This document shows positions 1-8,412 of a DNA stretch of 50,366 nucleotides, piece by piece (position 1 is the stretch's first letter; each line of letters starts with the position of its first letter). The notes under the pieces are model-generated. The model did no database searches. It was not told the origin of the DNA and worked only from the letters and a program-made list of their open reading frames with translations. A program made the translations under genes and the position numbers. The DNA is from Anaerobutyricum hallii DSM 3353 (lineage in GTDB: Bacteria > Bacillota > Clostridia > Lachnospirales > Lachnospiraceae): positions 1 to 50,366 of the forward strand of contig NZ_ACEP01000093.1 of NCBI RefSeq assembly GCF_000173975.1, in the 5' to 3' direction.

Positions 1-2
1 GT

Positions 3-128
3 GGTTCTTTTTCATGTTTTTTGAGCAATCCGATAGAATATCTACAACGGTTGTCTATTTATAATCCGGCAAATCAATTAAAAGATTTGGGGAAGAAGAC
101 AGAAAATATAAAAATACCAGGCAATTAA
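3..128 (+). CDS. C-terminal end of an unidentified protein (partial)
   Basis: The frame beginning at base 3 stays open for 41 codons from the window edge to a TAA at 126-128. The peptide has ordinary composition and ends in IKIPGN. No motif is recognisable and the start lies outside the window, so no function is offered. It could be a chance open frame, but no other frame is open over this stretch. Bases 129-302 after it hold no gene, only one copy of a dispersed 15-mer at 243-257. Confidence 0.35.
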   Translation, partial: GSFSCFLSNPIEYLQRLSIYNPANQLKDLGKKTENIKIPGN

Positions 129-242
129 ATTTTAGTGGACTGATACGAAAATGGATGTGAAAAGCACTGAATTTTAGCCATATTTTATTGAGATTAGCAT
201 GACAAATGCTGTAGTGGAACAAGATTGATTTGCATATGTATT

Positions 243-257
243 AGAGCGTGTTTGAAA
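243..257 (+). repeat. Dispersed 15-mer AGAGCGTGTTTGAAA
   Basis: The same word occurs at 19254-19268, 24697-24711 and 44623-44637, and with one change at 21806-21820 and 44600-44614. All copies are intergenic. At 19254 the word continues into its own near reverse complement, making a 23-bp near-palindrome. Function unknown. Confidence 0.6.
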
Positions 258-329
258 CTTAGTTTATTATTGTAACACAATGATAACAGTTTAAACGTCA
301 GTCCTTTAGAATTTTAACTCCTCGGAATG

Positions 330-551
330 CCATAACCATCTGACGCCTCCCTCAAATCTCTCCAAAAATAAATTCTGAATTTGCTTAGGCAGCCAAAGAC
401 AGCTCCCAAAGAGAGACCATACCCTATATTTGTGGCCTCGGAGCAAAGGTTGGATGTAAGCGGTTAAGCGAACATTCAACCTGCAGCGACTAAAGTCACA
501 AATATAGGGTATGGTCTCTCTTTGGGAGCGTCTCTTTGCCTGCGGCAAATC
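330..551. repeat. Palindromic element, copy A
   Basis: A perfect 32-bp inverted repeat (403-434 with 497-528) encloses a 62-base core that holds a second stem, GGTTGGATGT paired with ACATTCAACC. Outside the right arm are GCGTCT and the mini-palindrome TTTGCCTGCGGCAAA (537-551), which almost touches the stop codon of the transporter gene. Outside the left arm (about 330-402) lies a module also found near 18.98 kb and 49.11 kb. An open frame crosses this copy on the minus strand, but it is not conserved among copies and is not called a gene. Confidence 0.85.
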
Positions 552-556
552 AGAAG

Positions 557-1858
557 TTACAGTTTTAGTACATGGAAAAGTACTGCCGTTAACACAACGA
601 TTGCATTTGTAACTGTCTGAACCGGTACCGCTTTCTTACAGTAGTGCTGTACATCCGTTTCTGTCAATGCACATCCAGTATAAGTAGAAGAGTTCGTTGG
701 TGTAGAACTTGTTGCAAGTGACAGGTTACATACAAACGGTGCGATAATTGCAACAGCCGGTATTCCAAATCCTGCGCCGATGGAAATAAATACCGGATAC
801 AGGGCATTGAAAATCTGGAATGGTACAACGTAGATAATGACAACGCACAGAAGAAGCATAATAACGTGAAGGTATCTTAACAGGAAAGATGGACAAACCT
901 GCATAAGTCCGTTTGAGAGGGCTTCTACCATGCCTGTGTTATTAAATACTGCCTGATATACATTAATCGCCAGGAGCATGATCAGGATGTTTAAGTACAT
1001 TGCTCCAACTTTGTTGAATATTTCTCCGAAGTTGTCTTTGTAGTTAAGCATTGCAGTGATTACTGTTGCAAAAATAAATACGAAGTATGGTGCAATACCG
1101 AAGATTCCGAGTGCTACGAGGCAGAGAATAAAAAGGATAAAATTTACCCAGAAGAGTTTTGGTCTGCGGTTTTGATTCTCCTCCTGTTGTGCTGCAGCTT
1201 CTACGGTTGTAGTAACTGCCTGGAATGTTCCGACACGTCTTTTGTGTTTGATTCCAAAGTATACCCACTGGAAAATGATTGCTGGAATGAAACATAATCC
1301 CCAAGGCATAGATGCAGCTGCGAGTTTATTGGCATCTAAACCGGCAGAGGAAGCAGTGTATGCCATTCCAATTCCCCAGGGGATAAAGCACATTGCGGAC
1401 ATGGCTGTCTGTGCAATGATGAAAGCTGCTTCTCTATCAAAATCAAACTTTTTATACAGAGGCACCATCAGTGGAAATGTAATAAGGTATGCAGGTGTAA
1501 AGTTACCTGTCAGGATGCTGAAACCGCCGATGAGGGTTGTCAAAACCATAATAACGATTACATTCATCTTGTTTCCGAGTTTTGTTGTGATAGCGGAAAC
1601 GATCGTGTCGAATACACCGGCTTCTGTAAGCATCTGGAAATACAAAAATGCAAACAAGAGCATAAATCCAGCCGATTTCATCATGGAAGCAAGCTGTTCT
1701 ACGATGAAAGTACTTGTTTCTTCTATGGAATGCCCAAGAATCAGTGCACAAAGAACCGGTGCAATGAAAAGGACAAAGTTAAATGGAAGTTTTTTTGTTA
1801 TAACAGTGGCAACTACAATGAGAATCAGAATAAATGCCATGATTAAAGTAGCGTTCAT
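557..1858 (-). CDS. CitMHS/ion-transporter superfamily permease
   Basis: A 433-aa integral membrane protein with about 11-12 hydrophobic segments and almost no soluble domain. The re-entrant-like stretch LTGNFTPAYLITFPL near residue 117 resembles the conserved LTG...P loop of citrate/divalent-cation symporters (CitMHS) and the wider ArsB/NhaD ion-transporter superfamily. It probably moves an organic anion across the cytoplasmic membrane; the substrate cannot be read from sequence. AAAGGA precedes the ATG by 7 bases. It lies 33 bp behind the esterase on the same strand, so the two are likely co-transcribed, suggesting that the ester product or substrate is transported. Other superfamily members (DctM- or NhaC-like) cannot be excluded. 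Confidence 0.7.
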   Translation of the reverse strand: MNATLIMAFILILIVVATVITKKLPFNFVLFIAPVLCALILGHSIEETSTFIVEQLASMMKSAGFMLLFAFLYFQMLTEAGVFDTIVSAITTKLGNKMNVIVIMVLTTLIGGFSILTGNFTPAYLITFPLMVPLYKKFDFDREAAFIIAQTAMSAMCFIPWGIGMAYTASSAGLDANKLAAASMPWGLCFIPAIIFQWVYFGIKHKRRVGTFQAVTTTVEAAAQQEENQNRRPKLFWVNFILFILCLVALGIFGIAPYFVFIFATVITAMLNYKDNFGEIFNKVGAMYLNILIMLLAINVYQAVFNNTGMVEALSNGLMQVCPSFLLRYLHVIMLLLCVVIIYVVPFQIFNALYPVFISIGAGFGIPAVAIIAPFVCNLSLATSSTPTNSSTYTGCALTETDVQHYCKKAVPVQTVTNAIVVLTAVLFHVLKL

Positions 1859-1891
1859 AAATAAATCCTTTCGTTTATTATAGTTATTTAC

Positions 1892-2815
1892 TTAAATATG
1901 CTTTTTAATAAATTCATCTACAATGTTAAGATTTTCCGTTGTCCAGAAAGCGTTATCGCCATGAACTGCATTTTCCATTATATAGAATGTAACGTCTTTT
2001 TCTTCTTCTCGAAGTTTTTTGTAAAGGCGTACGCTCTGTCTCCAAGATACAGTGTCATCCCCTGTTCCATGCATCATAAGGATTGGAGGAATTGGTGTGG
2101 CTTTTTCTACATAATTAGCGCAGGTGACCGGGACAGAAAGTTCTGGATGTTCATAAACATTATTGCCGCCGATCAACTTTCCTTCCGGACTGTCTGGCTC
2201 GCCCTGGTTTAAAGTGGTAGGGAAGTCTTCTTTCTGACGAACATCTGTCACACCGTAAAAATCAACGATGGCCTTTACTTGGCAAGAATATTCATTGTAG
2301 TCTTCCGTATCTAAAATGTCCTGTCCGGCAGTGATTCCGGCAAGTACAGCAGTATGTCCGCCGCTGGAATCTCCCATGATGAAAATGTTATCTACATCGA
2401 TATGATATTCTTCTGCGTGTTTTCTTAAAAATCTTATGCCGGTTTTTGCATCCTGAACCTGTGCAGGAAAAGTAGCCAGATCACTTTCTCTATACTGTAA
2501 AATAGCAGTTACGAAACCTCTTCTTGCAAAATCAGCCATGGCAGAAAGACGTTTATACTGATCCTGCTTCAGCCATGCGGAACCCTGCACATAAAGAATC
2601 GCCGGATATTTCTGCTGTGCAGATTCTGGTTTTACTTCTGGTACGAGCATTTGTAATGTGCGCTCCCCCTCTGATCGTGTAACATAAACAACGTCATGTT
2701 TATAAACATGGTAGATTTCCTGACCAGTTGCCTTTATATGATGAACTTCTTTCATCTGTGGAACTGCCTGGAAAAAAGTTTCAAAATCTGTGTTTTTTAT
2801 TTCTTCTGGTGTCAT
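1892..2815 (-). CDS. Alpha/beta-hydrolase esterase, BD-FAE-like
   Basis: A 307-aa cytoplasmic hydrolase without a signal peptide. The nucleophile elbow is GDSSGGH near residue 150. A plausible acid residue lies in HGTGDDTVSW and the catalytic His in AVHGDNAFW near the C-terminus. The oxyanion region reads VQGSAW instead of the HGGG of hormone-sensitive-lipase relatives, which fits the BD-FAE/acetyl-esterase type acting on acetyl or feruloyl esters. The start has AAAGGAG five bases upstream. It is the first gene of a two-gene unit with the permease and is read from the promoter at 2914-2944. The substrate is inferred only to be a small ester. Confidence 0.8.
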   Translation of the reverse strand: MTPEEIKNTDFETFFQAVPQMKEVHHIKATGQEIYHVYKHDVVYVTRSEGERTLQMLVPEVKPESAQQKYPAILYVQGSAWLKQDQYKRLSAMADFARRGFVTAILQYRESDLATFPAQVQDAKTGIRFLRKHAEEYHIDVDNIFIMGDSSGGHTAVLAGITAGQDILDTEDYNEYSCQVKAIVDFYGVTDVRQKEDFPTTLNQGEPDSPEGKLIGGNNVYEHPELSVPVTCANYVEKATPIPPILMMHGTGDDTVSWRQSVRLYKKLREEEKDVTFYIMENAVHGDNAFWTTENLNIVDEFIKKHI

Positions 2816-2913
2816 TTGTATCTCCTTTCTAACCCTTGCTTATGCCGGAGTATATACAGTAAAATATATATTCAAATCGCAGCTGATATAAACTCAAACA
2901 GCTTATATTGTTA

Positions 2914-2944
2914 ATTATATAACCATGTCTTGCTCGCAGGTCAA
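2914..2944 (-). promoter_or_regulatory. Promoter with 19-bp spacer for the esterase-permease unit
   Basis: On the minus strand TTGACC (2939-2944) and TATAAT (2914-2919) are separated by 19 bp. Such a long spacer is typical of promoters activated by MerR-family proteins, and a MerR gene lies just upstream on the same strand. With TATATA as the -10 the spacer would be 17 bp, so an ordinary promoter is equally possible. Confidence 0.5.
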
Positions 2945-3126
2945 TCTGTCAAAATGTATAAAAATCATAATAAATTTTGTATAAAATAACGAGATTTTTT
3001 TATGATTAACAGTAAAAGTGTTTGAGCTGTTTCTTTAGATTTGGGTATTTTTTCAAGTGAATATAAAAACAGTTTCTGAGTGTACCAATGGTTTAGAAAT
3101 AGTTTGGAAATAATTTAGAAGATGGC

Positions 3127-3155
3127 AAAAAACCTGTGAGTAGCTCACAGGTTTT
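3127..3155 (-). terminator. Terminator downstream of the merR gene
   Basis: CCTGTGAG (3133-3140) pairs perfectly with CTCACAGG (3144-3151) around a 3-base loop. It is flanked by six A (3127-3132) and four T, so it can act on both strands; on the minus strand it ends in a T6 run. The rest of 2945-3338 shows no gene. Confidence 0.7.
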
Positions 3156-3338
3156 GGACTTTAAATTGAAGTTATAAAGGTTGAAAAGGGAAATTGAAGC
3201 TTACTTCTTGCTCCAATATAATATAGTCAAGTCAAATCATCCCCCTATTCCCAGTCATTCTCGAGTAAGCAGAATACATCAGCTTCTGTCCCCAAATCCC
3301 CTCCCCCTGTTTAATTCATCTTCTCCAGCCACAGCACA

Positions 3339-3486
3339 GAAGCCATTGCCCCCTTTGTGGTCTCGGAGCAAGTGTTGGATGTGAGCGCGTGGAGCGAACA
3401 TTCAACGCGCCGCGACTAAAATCACAAATATGCCTTATTGGGGGGCAATGGCTTCGTCTGTAGTGTATCTAATGAATTAAATAGTA
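3339..3486. repeat. Palindromic element, copy B (left arm damaged)
   Basis: GAAGCCATTGCCCCC (3339-3353) pairs perfectly with 3441-3455 around the usual core (TGTGGTCTCGGAGC ... GCGACTAAAATCACAAA). The left arm lacks the roughly 14 bases that would pair with 3427-3440, so this copy has a deletion. The right end continues into TCTAATGAATTAAATAGTA (3468-3486), a word repeated at 22658-22676, next to the stop of merR. Confidence 0.8.
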
Positions 3487-3495
3487 AAAAACCTA

Positions 3496-4302
3496 TTATA
3501 ATGGAAGCTGCATGCGAAAATAGTCTTTTCTTTCCCCGGTTTCATCAAGAGTGATCCGCAGGCGGAAACCATACACAGGAGCTTTAGGAATACCAGATTT
3601 ATATTCATTATAATAACGAAGGAACTCGTTAATCAAGTCTCCCTCGGAAGCGTAATGCCCTCTAAGACTCATGTAAGCAGTAAACATTCTGCCTCCGGAA
3701 ATCTTTTCAAATCCTTTTTTATTTTTCATGAAATCATTATCCGTATCTATAGAGATTCCATGTCCCCATGAAAATGCAGAAAGATCTCCTTTGAAGTATT
3801 CAGGAGAAAGTTCCAGTAAAGAGCTGCTTTTGGGAGCATATTCTGCGAGATTGATTCCATCGGATTCACAGGAAGCCTCATCCATGTAGTTCAGTCCTTT
3901 TGTCTGACGGCGAAAATAAAAGTCAGGGCAATCCTCAATGTACCATTTACCAAATCTGCGGTCTAAATCGGCCAGTTCTTTTCGATAATTTTCTATAAGT
4001 TCACGAGTATTTAGTAATTCCGTTACCTCTGTGGTGAGTTCCTGACTTCTTTTTTCAAGAAGGGAAGAAAGCAAAGCATTATCCCCTTTTTTAAGAAGGA
4101 GCTGGATGTCTTTTAAGGAAAATCCCATATTTCGATATTTCATACATTCATAAATATCCGTACAGCTTTTTACATCGTAGGAACGATAATTGGATTGTTC
4201 TCTTCTGCTTGAGGAAATCAACCCCAGTTTTTCGTAATATTTAATAGTATGGACGGATACGCCGGTAAATTTAGAAAGCATTCCGACAGTTTTTTCATTC
4301 AT
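3496..4302 (-). CDS. MerR-family transcriptional regulator
   Basis: A 268-aa protein if begun at the ATG at 4302, which has AGGTGA four bases upstream; a longer frame to 4389 has no such site and would add residues foreign to the family. The N-terminus is a winged helix of MerR type (GMLSKFTGVSVHTIKYYEKLGLI), followed by a helical dimerisation region (residues ~75-120). The C-terminal half (~130-268) looks like a small-molecule effector domain rather than a Cys-rich metal site. It may activate the adjacent esterase-permease unit through its 19-bp-spacer promoter. The ligand is unknown. Confidence 0.85.
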   Translation of the reverse strand: MNEKTVGMLSKFTGVSVHTIKYYEKLGLISSSRREQSNYRSYDVKSCTDIYECMKYRNMGFSLKDIQLLLKKGDNALLSSLLEKRSQELTTEVTELLNTRELIENYRKELADLDRRFGKWYIEDCPDFYFRRQTKGLNYMDEASCESDGINLAEYAPKSSSLLELSPEYFKGDLSAFSWGHGISIDTDNDFMKNKKGFEKISGGRMFTAYMSLRGHYASEGDLINEFLRYYNEYKSGIPKAPVYGFRLRITLDETGERKDYFRMQLPL

Positions 4303-4455
4303 TATTTCACCTGCCTGTATATCTGGTATTACTGTAATTGTATAATGCCCCTTTGATACCAGATTGCTACGTGCCCTGCACTCTCGCAATCTTCAAAAAC
4401 ATTCATAATCCGCTCATTTTTCTTTGAAAAATGGCTACTTACTCATATTTTTGGC

Positions 4456-4518
4456 GGGTCAAGAGGTCAAAAAACCTCTCCCAAGCAAGCTTGCATCGGC
4501 TTTCTGACTTTTTGACCC
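4456..4518. repeat. Inverted repeat between merR and niaR
   Basis: GGGTCAA (4456-4462) pairs with TTGACCC (4512-4518), and inside it AGAGGT...ACCTCT forms a small hairpin (4462-4479). It does not match the large palindromic family of this window. The remaining parts of 4303-4607 show no gene. Confidence 0.4.
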
Positions 4519-4607
4519 TGGTATCATTACATTATAATAGATACCAATGAAAAGTAAAAGCAGGAATATATAGAATCGGCTGTGAAATCCATAGAAGTTA
4601 TCATATA

Positions 4608-4648
4608 TTAAAAAACGGACAACGCCGGAATGATATGCGTTGTCCGTT
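4608..4648 (-). terminator. Terminator of the nad operon
   Basis: On the minus strand ACGGACAACGC (complement 4637-4647) pairs with GCGTTGTCCGT (4615-4625) and runs into a T-rich tract at 4608-4614. It lies 80 bp after the niaR stop, which fits the end of the four-gene operon. Confidence 0.85.
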
Positions 4649-4727
4649 TCTTTAATCATGAAGCATTATTTTGAGTCTTTACAAAATGAAATACAGACAA
4701 GTACACTTTTGTAATCATACAAAATAC

Positions 4728-5240
4728 TTATACTTCTGTAATTAAGTATCCTTTTTCTTCAAGTGTTTTTTCAATCAGATCGAGTGTTTTTTCGGAATCT
4801 GCTTCTACTGTATGGTAATGGTAGTTAGATGTGATGTTTTTAAGAGGGCTTGACTTGCCGTTCTTAATATCATCGATAAATGCCTTTACTTTTAATCGGG
4901 AAGAAATGCCAAGTGGGGCTTCCATATGACCGTATACCCGGTGATTGACCATTACGTTTACAACAGTGCCGCCCAAATCCACAATCGAGTAAAGTTCATC
5001 TTCTGTCTGAGCATCTGTGTGACTAACTTTAAATACTCTTGTAATTGTATGCGGAGCATTCAAAATGTATCCACGATTAGTAGAGATAATGTCATAACCT
5101 GCGGTACGAAGCAGAGCGATATCCTGCACGATTACCTGACGGCTGACATCATAAAGCTGTGCCAGAGTCTTACCGGAAATTGGTGAAGTGCTACTTTTTA
5201 TTGTATTAATTAATTCTTCTCTTCGTTTCGAACCAGTCAT
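4728..5240 (-). CDS. niaR: NiaR, niacin-responsive repressor of NAD synthesis
   Basis: A 170-aa protein with an N-terminal HTH_11 helix-turn-helix (residues 5-55) and a C-terminal 3H domain. The histidine-rich motifs that name the domain are visible: VSHTD (~73), VNHRVYGH (~98) and NYHYHTVEA (~140). In the family these bind a metal and nicotinic acid, and the loaded protein represses NAD genes. It is the last gene of the nadABC unit, so it probably represses its own operon through the operator at 8371-8390. Confidence 0.92.
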   Translation of the reverse strand: MTGSKRREELINTIKSSTSPISGKTLAQLYDVSRQVIVQDIALLRTAGYDIISTNRGYILNAPHTITRVFKVSHTDAQTEDELYSIVDLGGTVVNVMVNHRVYGHMEAPLGISSRLKVKAFIDDIKNGKSSPLKNITSNYHYHTVEADSEKTLDLIEKTLEEKGYLITEV

Positions 5241-5265
5241 TGTGTATCATTTTCCCTTTCATTAA

Positions 5266-6117
5266 TTACAGAGCGTGAAGATTCTTCAGTGAAATATCAA
5301 GAACAGGTGCGGAATGAGTTAGCGCACCACTTGATATATAATCTACTCCAAGAGAAGTCAGATGGTCAATATTTTCTTTTGTTACATTACCAGAACATTC
5401 TGTTTGAGCACGTCCGTCAATAATACGAATCGCTTCTTTCATTTCCTCAACAGACATGTTGTCAAGCATGATAATATCTGCACCAGCTTCTACTGCTTCT
5501 TTTACCATGTCAAGATTTTCAACTTCTACTTCAATCTTACGTACAAATGGAGCATATTCCTTTGCCATCTGTACAGCCTTTGCTACGCTGCCTGCTGCAC
5601 CGATATGGTTATCCTTTAAAAGGACTCCATCGGAAAGATTATAGCGGTGATTGAATCCGCCGCCGGCACGAACTGCATATTTTTCAAAAATACGCATGTT
5701 AGGTGTTGTCTTTCTTGTATCTAAAAGCTTTGTCTTTGTTCCTTTTAAAAGAGCAGAAACCGTATGTGTGTAAGTGGCGATTCCACTCATACGCTGAAGA
5801 TAGTTTAGTGCAACACGTTCACCGGACAAAAGCACACGAATATCTCCGGTAACTGTTCCCATGAGCTGTCCCTTTTTTACGGCATCCCCATCTTTACAGA
5901 GAAATTCTGTCTTTGTGTTCTCATCTAATAATTCAAATACTCTTTTAAATACATCCAGCCCGGCAACAATACCATCCTGCTTACAGATAAGCTGTACTTC
6001 ACCTTCTACAGCTTCTTTCATAACAGAGTTGGTTGTAACATCCTCACTGGAAATGTCTTCCTGCAGAGCGAGACGAATCAGTTCGTCTGCCTGAAGTTTC
6101 ATGGAAATTGTATTCAT
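5266..6117 (-). CDS. nadC: Quinolinate phosphoribosyltransferase (NadC)
   Basis: A 283-aa enzyme that converts quinolinate and PRPP to nicotinate mononucleotide, CO2 and pyrophosphate. Visible family motifs include the Arg/His/Lys-rich segment LDTRKTTPNMRIFEKYAVRAGGG...HRYNLSDG split around residue 135-165, the KDNHI motif, the acidic EVEVEN and DNM motifs, and a final SSGALTHSAP. Length is typical. AAGGA lies 11 bases before the ATG. It stands between nadB (35 bp) and niaR (25 bp) on the same strand. Confidence 0.95.
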   Translation of the reverse strand: MNTISMKLQADELIRLALQEDISSEDVTTNSVMKEAVEGEVQLICKQDGIVAGLDVFKRVFELLDENTKTEFLCKDGDAVKKGQLMGTVTGDIRVLLSGERVALNYLQRMSGIATYTHTVSALLKGTKTKLLDTRKTTPNMRIFEKYAVRAGGGFNHRYNLSDGVLLKDNHIGAAGSVAKAVQMAKEYAPFVRKIEVEVENLDMVKEAVEAGADIIMLDNMSVEEMKEAIRIIDGRAQTECSGNVTKENIDHLTSLGVDYISSGALTHSAPVLDISLKNLHAL

Positions 6118-6152
6118 AGGTAGTTTCCTTTCTATATAAATAATACATAAAT

Positions 6153-7358
6153 TTATACGGCTGCAGATTCACTGAAGTCTACAGGTTTAACAGTCTGTTC
6201 TAAACCACATATCTTACGTGCGGCTCTTTTTGCAAAGACAAGACTTTCAAGAAGAGAGTTACTTGCCAAACGATTCGCTCCATGTACACCATTACAACTT
6301 GTCTCACCAACAGCATAAAGATGATCCATAGAAGTCTTGCTGTCACTGTCTACCCAGATACCACCCATAAAATAATGCTGTGCAGGGACAACTGGTATCC
6401 ATTCTTTTAATACATCATATCCCTCTTCCAGACATCTCTGATAAATATTAGGGAAATGATTGAGAATCGTCTCTTTATCAATATGTTCCATAGAAAGCCA
6501 GACATGACTGGTTCCGTCTTTTTCCATCTGTGCCTTGATCGCTTTCGTAACAACATCACGTGGAAGAAGCTCATTTACAAAACGTTCTCCGTTCTTATTA
6601 TAGAGAACCGCACCTTCTCCACGTACTGATTCAGAAATTAAAAATCTTCTTCCCGGTTCTTTAGAATAAAGAGTGGTAGGATGAATCTGAACATAGTCAA
6701 GATGCTCTAAACGAATTCCATGCTTCTTAGAAATATCTAACGCATCTCCTGTCAGATGAGGGAAGTTTGTAGAGTGCTTATAACATCCACCGATACCACC
6801 GCTTGCAAAAATCGTATCCTCGGCACGGATGTGCATGATCCCGCCATCCTTTGTTTTAGCGATAATACCTGCACAATGTCCGTCCTGTACAATAATATCT
6901 GTCATGGTCGTATATTCATAAATCGTTACATTCGGAAGCTTTTTCACCTGTGCAAGAAGTTTGCTCGTAATCTCCTGTCCTGTGATATCCTCGTGAAAAA
7001 GAATTCTTGGTCTGGAATGTGCCCCTTCTCTTGTATAAAGAAGTTTATCACCGTCATGAGCAAAATCAACACCATAGCCGATCAGGTCATGAATAATCTC
7101 CTGAGAACTGCGAATCATAATGTCAACTGATTCTTTACGGTTCTCGTAATGCCCTGCCTTCATCGTGTCTTCAAAATAGTTGTCATAATCATTCTCATCT
7201 GTCAAAACACAGATACCACCCTGTGCAAGAAAAGAATCACTGCTCTCTAAATCTGATTTGGTAATCATAATAATATTTTTATCTTTTGGAAGATTTAACG
7301 CAGAAAATGTACCGGCTACACCTGTACCGACTATTACTACATCTGTCCTAAAATCCAT
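6153..7358 (-). CDS. nadB: L-aspartate oxidase (NadB), short form
   Basis: A 401-aa flavoprotein that oxidises L-aspartate to iminoaspartate for NadA. The dinucleotide-binding GTGVAGTFSAL begins near residue 11, LAQGGI near 44, the catalytic-region EGAHSRPRILFHED near 130, and the FAD-closing GANRLASNSLLESLVF near 362. It stops soon after the flavin domain and lacks the C-terminal helical bundle of the ~540-aa E. coli enzyme. AGGAGG lies 9 bases before the ATG. Confidence 0.93.
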   Translation of the reverse strand: MDFRTDVVIVGTGVAGTFSALNLPKDKNIIMITKSDLESSDSFLAQGGICVLTDENDYDNYFEDTMKAGHYENRKESVDIMIRSSQEIIHDLIGYGVDFAHDGDKLLYTREGAHSRPRILFHEDITGQEITSKLLAQVKKLPNVTIYEYTTMTDIIVQDGHCAGIIAKTKDGGIMHIRAEDTIFASGGIGGCYKHSTNFPHLTGDALDISKKHGIRLEHLDYVQIHPTTLYSKEPGRRFLISESVRGEGAVLYNKNGERFVNELLPRDVVTKAIKAQMEKDGTSHVWLSMEHIDKETILNHFPNIYQRCLEEGYDVLKEWIPVVPAQHYFMGGIWVDSDSKTSMDHLYAVGETSCNGVHGANRLASNSLLESLVFAKRAARKICGLEQTVKPVDFSESAAV

Positions 7359-7378
7359 TGCTGTTTACCTCCTGCTTA

Positions 7379-8287
7379 CTACTTTGCAGCCAGCTCAAGC
7401 ATCTTTTCGAGAGGCTTTTTAGAATTCTCTCTTAAAGCATCACTGACATGCACTTCATTCTCTCCTGTCTTCAATACGTGGAGAATCTTCTCCAAAGTAT
7501 TTTTCTTCATATTCGGGCAGACTGGAAGCCTGTCTGGATAATAAAATGTCTTATCTGGATTCTGTGTCTTTAACTTATAACCAACACCTTCTTCTGTACA
7601 TACGATAAATTCCTGACAGTCACTCTCTGTAACATAATTAATAATACCAGAAGTACTTCCAACATAATCTGCCATTAAAAGAATAGACTCCTGACATTCT
7701 CCATGGGCAACAATCTGTGCATCTGGATGCTGTGCCTTTACATTCGCAACATCTTCCGCCTCAATACGCTCATGTGTCGGGCAAAATCCATTATTATAAA
7801 CAAAATTCTTCTCCGGCACCTGACTGGCAACATAATGAGCCAGATTACGGTCAGGGATAAAGAAAATATTCTTCTGCGGCAGCTCCTTTACAATCTTAAC
7901 TGCATTTGCGGAAGTAACACAAACATCAGAATACTCCTTGAGCGCTGCAGTAGAATTGATGTAACATACTACTGCAAGATCATCGTATTCCGAACGAACC
8001 TTCTTGATCGTCTCGATTTCTGCCATATGCGCCATCGGACAGTCCGCATTCATATCCGGCATTAAAACGGTCTTCTTCGGATTTAAAATCTTTGCACTCT
8101 CGCCCATAAAAGAAACACCACAAAAAACGATTGTCTGCTCTTTTAACTTTGTAGCAACCTTGCTCAAATAAAATGAATCTCCTATGTAATCAGCGATCTC
8201 CTGCACCTCAGGACGCACATAATAATGTGCAAGAATCACTGCATCTTTTTCTTCTTTTAACTTCTTTATTTCTTCTACAATTGTCAT
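7379..8287 (-). CDS. nadA: Quinolinate synthase (NadA)
   Basis: A 302-aa [4Fe-4S] enzyme that condenses iminoaspartate with dihydroxyacetone phosphate to quinolinate. Three cysteines in the expected contexts can ligate the cluster: ADCPMAH (C83), GFCPTHE (~170) and PVCPNMK (~256). The N-terminal HYYVRPEVQ and the HGECQ motif also match the family. AGGAGG stands seven bases before the ATG. First gene of nadA-nadB-nadC-niaR, read from the promoter at 8353-8381. Confidence 0.95.
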   Translation of the reverse strand: MTIVEEIKKLKEEKDAVILAHYYVRPEVQEIADYIGDSFYLSKVATKLKEQTIVFCGVSFMGESAKILNPKKTVLMPDMNADCPMAHMAEIETIKKVRSEYDDLAVVCYINSTAALKEYSDVCVTSANAVKIVKELPQKNIFFIPDRNLAHYVASQVPEKNFVYNNGFCPTHERIEAEDVANVKAQHPDAQIVAHGECQESILLMADYVGSTSGIINYVTESDCQEFIVCTEEGVGYKLKTQNPDKTFYYPDRLPVCPNMKKNTLEKILHVLKTGENEVHVSDALRENSKKPLEKMLELAAK

Positions 8288-8329
8288 GAAATACCCTCCT
8301 GTAAGGTATGGCCTTTAAAGACCCCCTTC

Positions 8330-8408
8330 TGATTTTTGCCAAATTTCTGTCCATTATAACACCAAAGTTTACATCTGACAAGACACCTGTTAAAAAAGTG
8401 TAAAGAAG
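8330..8408 (-). promoter_or_regulatory. nad operon promoter with NiaR-like operator (repeat copy 1)
   Basis: On the minus strand TTGTCA (8376-8381) and TATAAT (8353-8358) are separated by 17 bp. The -35 is embedded in an imperfect palindrome, ACATCTGACAAGACACCTGT (8371-8390, plus-strand reading), which resembles NiaR sites with ACAGGTGTC-type half-sites. The whole 79 bp recurs at 11411-11489 with six mismatches. Confidence 0.8.
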
Positions 8409-8412
8409 ATTA

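Noticed and set aside
403-528. Interpretation of the palindromes as plain rho-independent terminators
   Set aside because: Arms are too long, T-runs are absent, the core is conserved, and copies C and D lie upstream of genes rather than only at gene ends.
306-548. 80-codon frame running through palindromic element A, beginning at the reverse strand of the mini-palindrome
   Set aside because: Similar frames cross some other copies but break in different places, and the sequence is explained by the repeat structure.
3181-3384. 67-codon plus-strand frame before copy B
   Set aside because: No ribosome-binding site, Pro/Ser-rich noise composition, and it runs into the repeat.
4459-4659. 66-codon minus-strand frame between niaR and merR
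   Set aside because: Its first codons are the operon terminator hairpin and its end is an inverted repeat; no ribosome-binding site.
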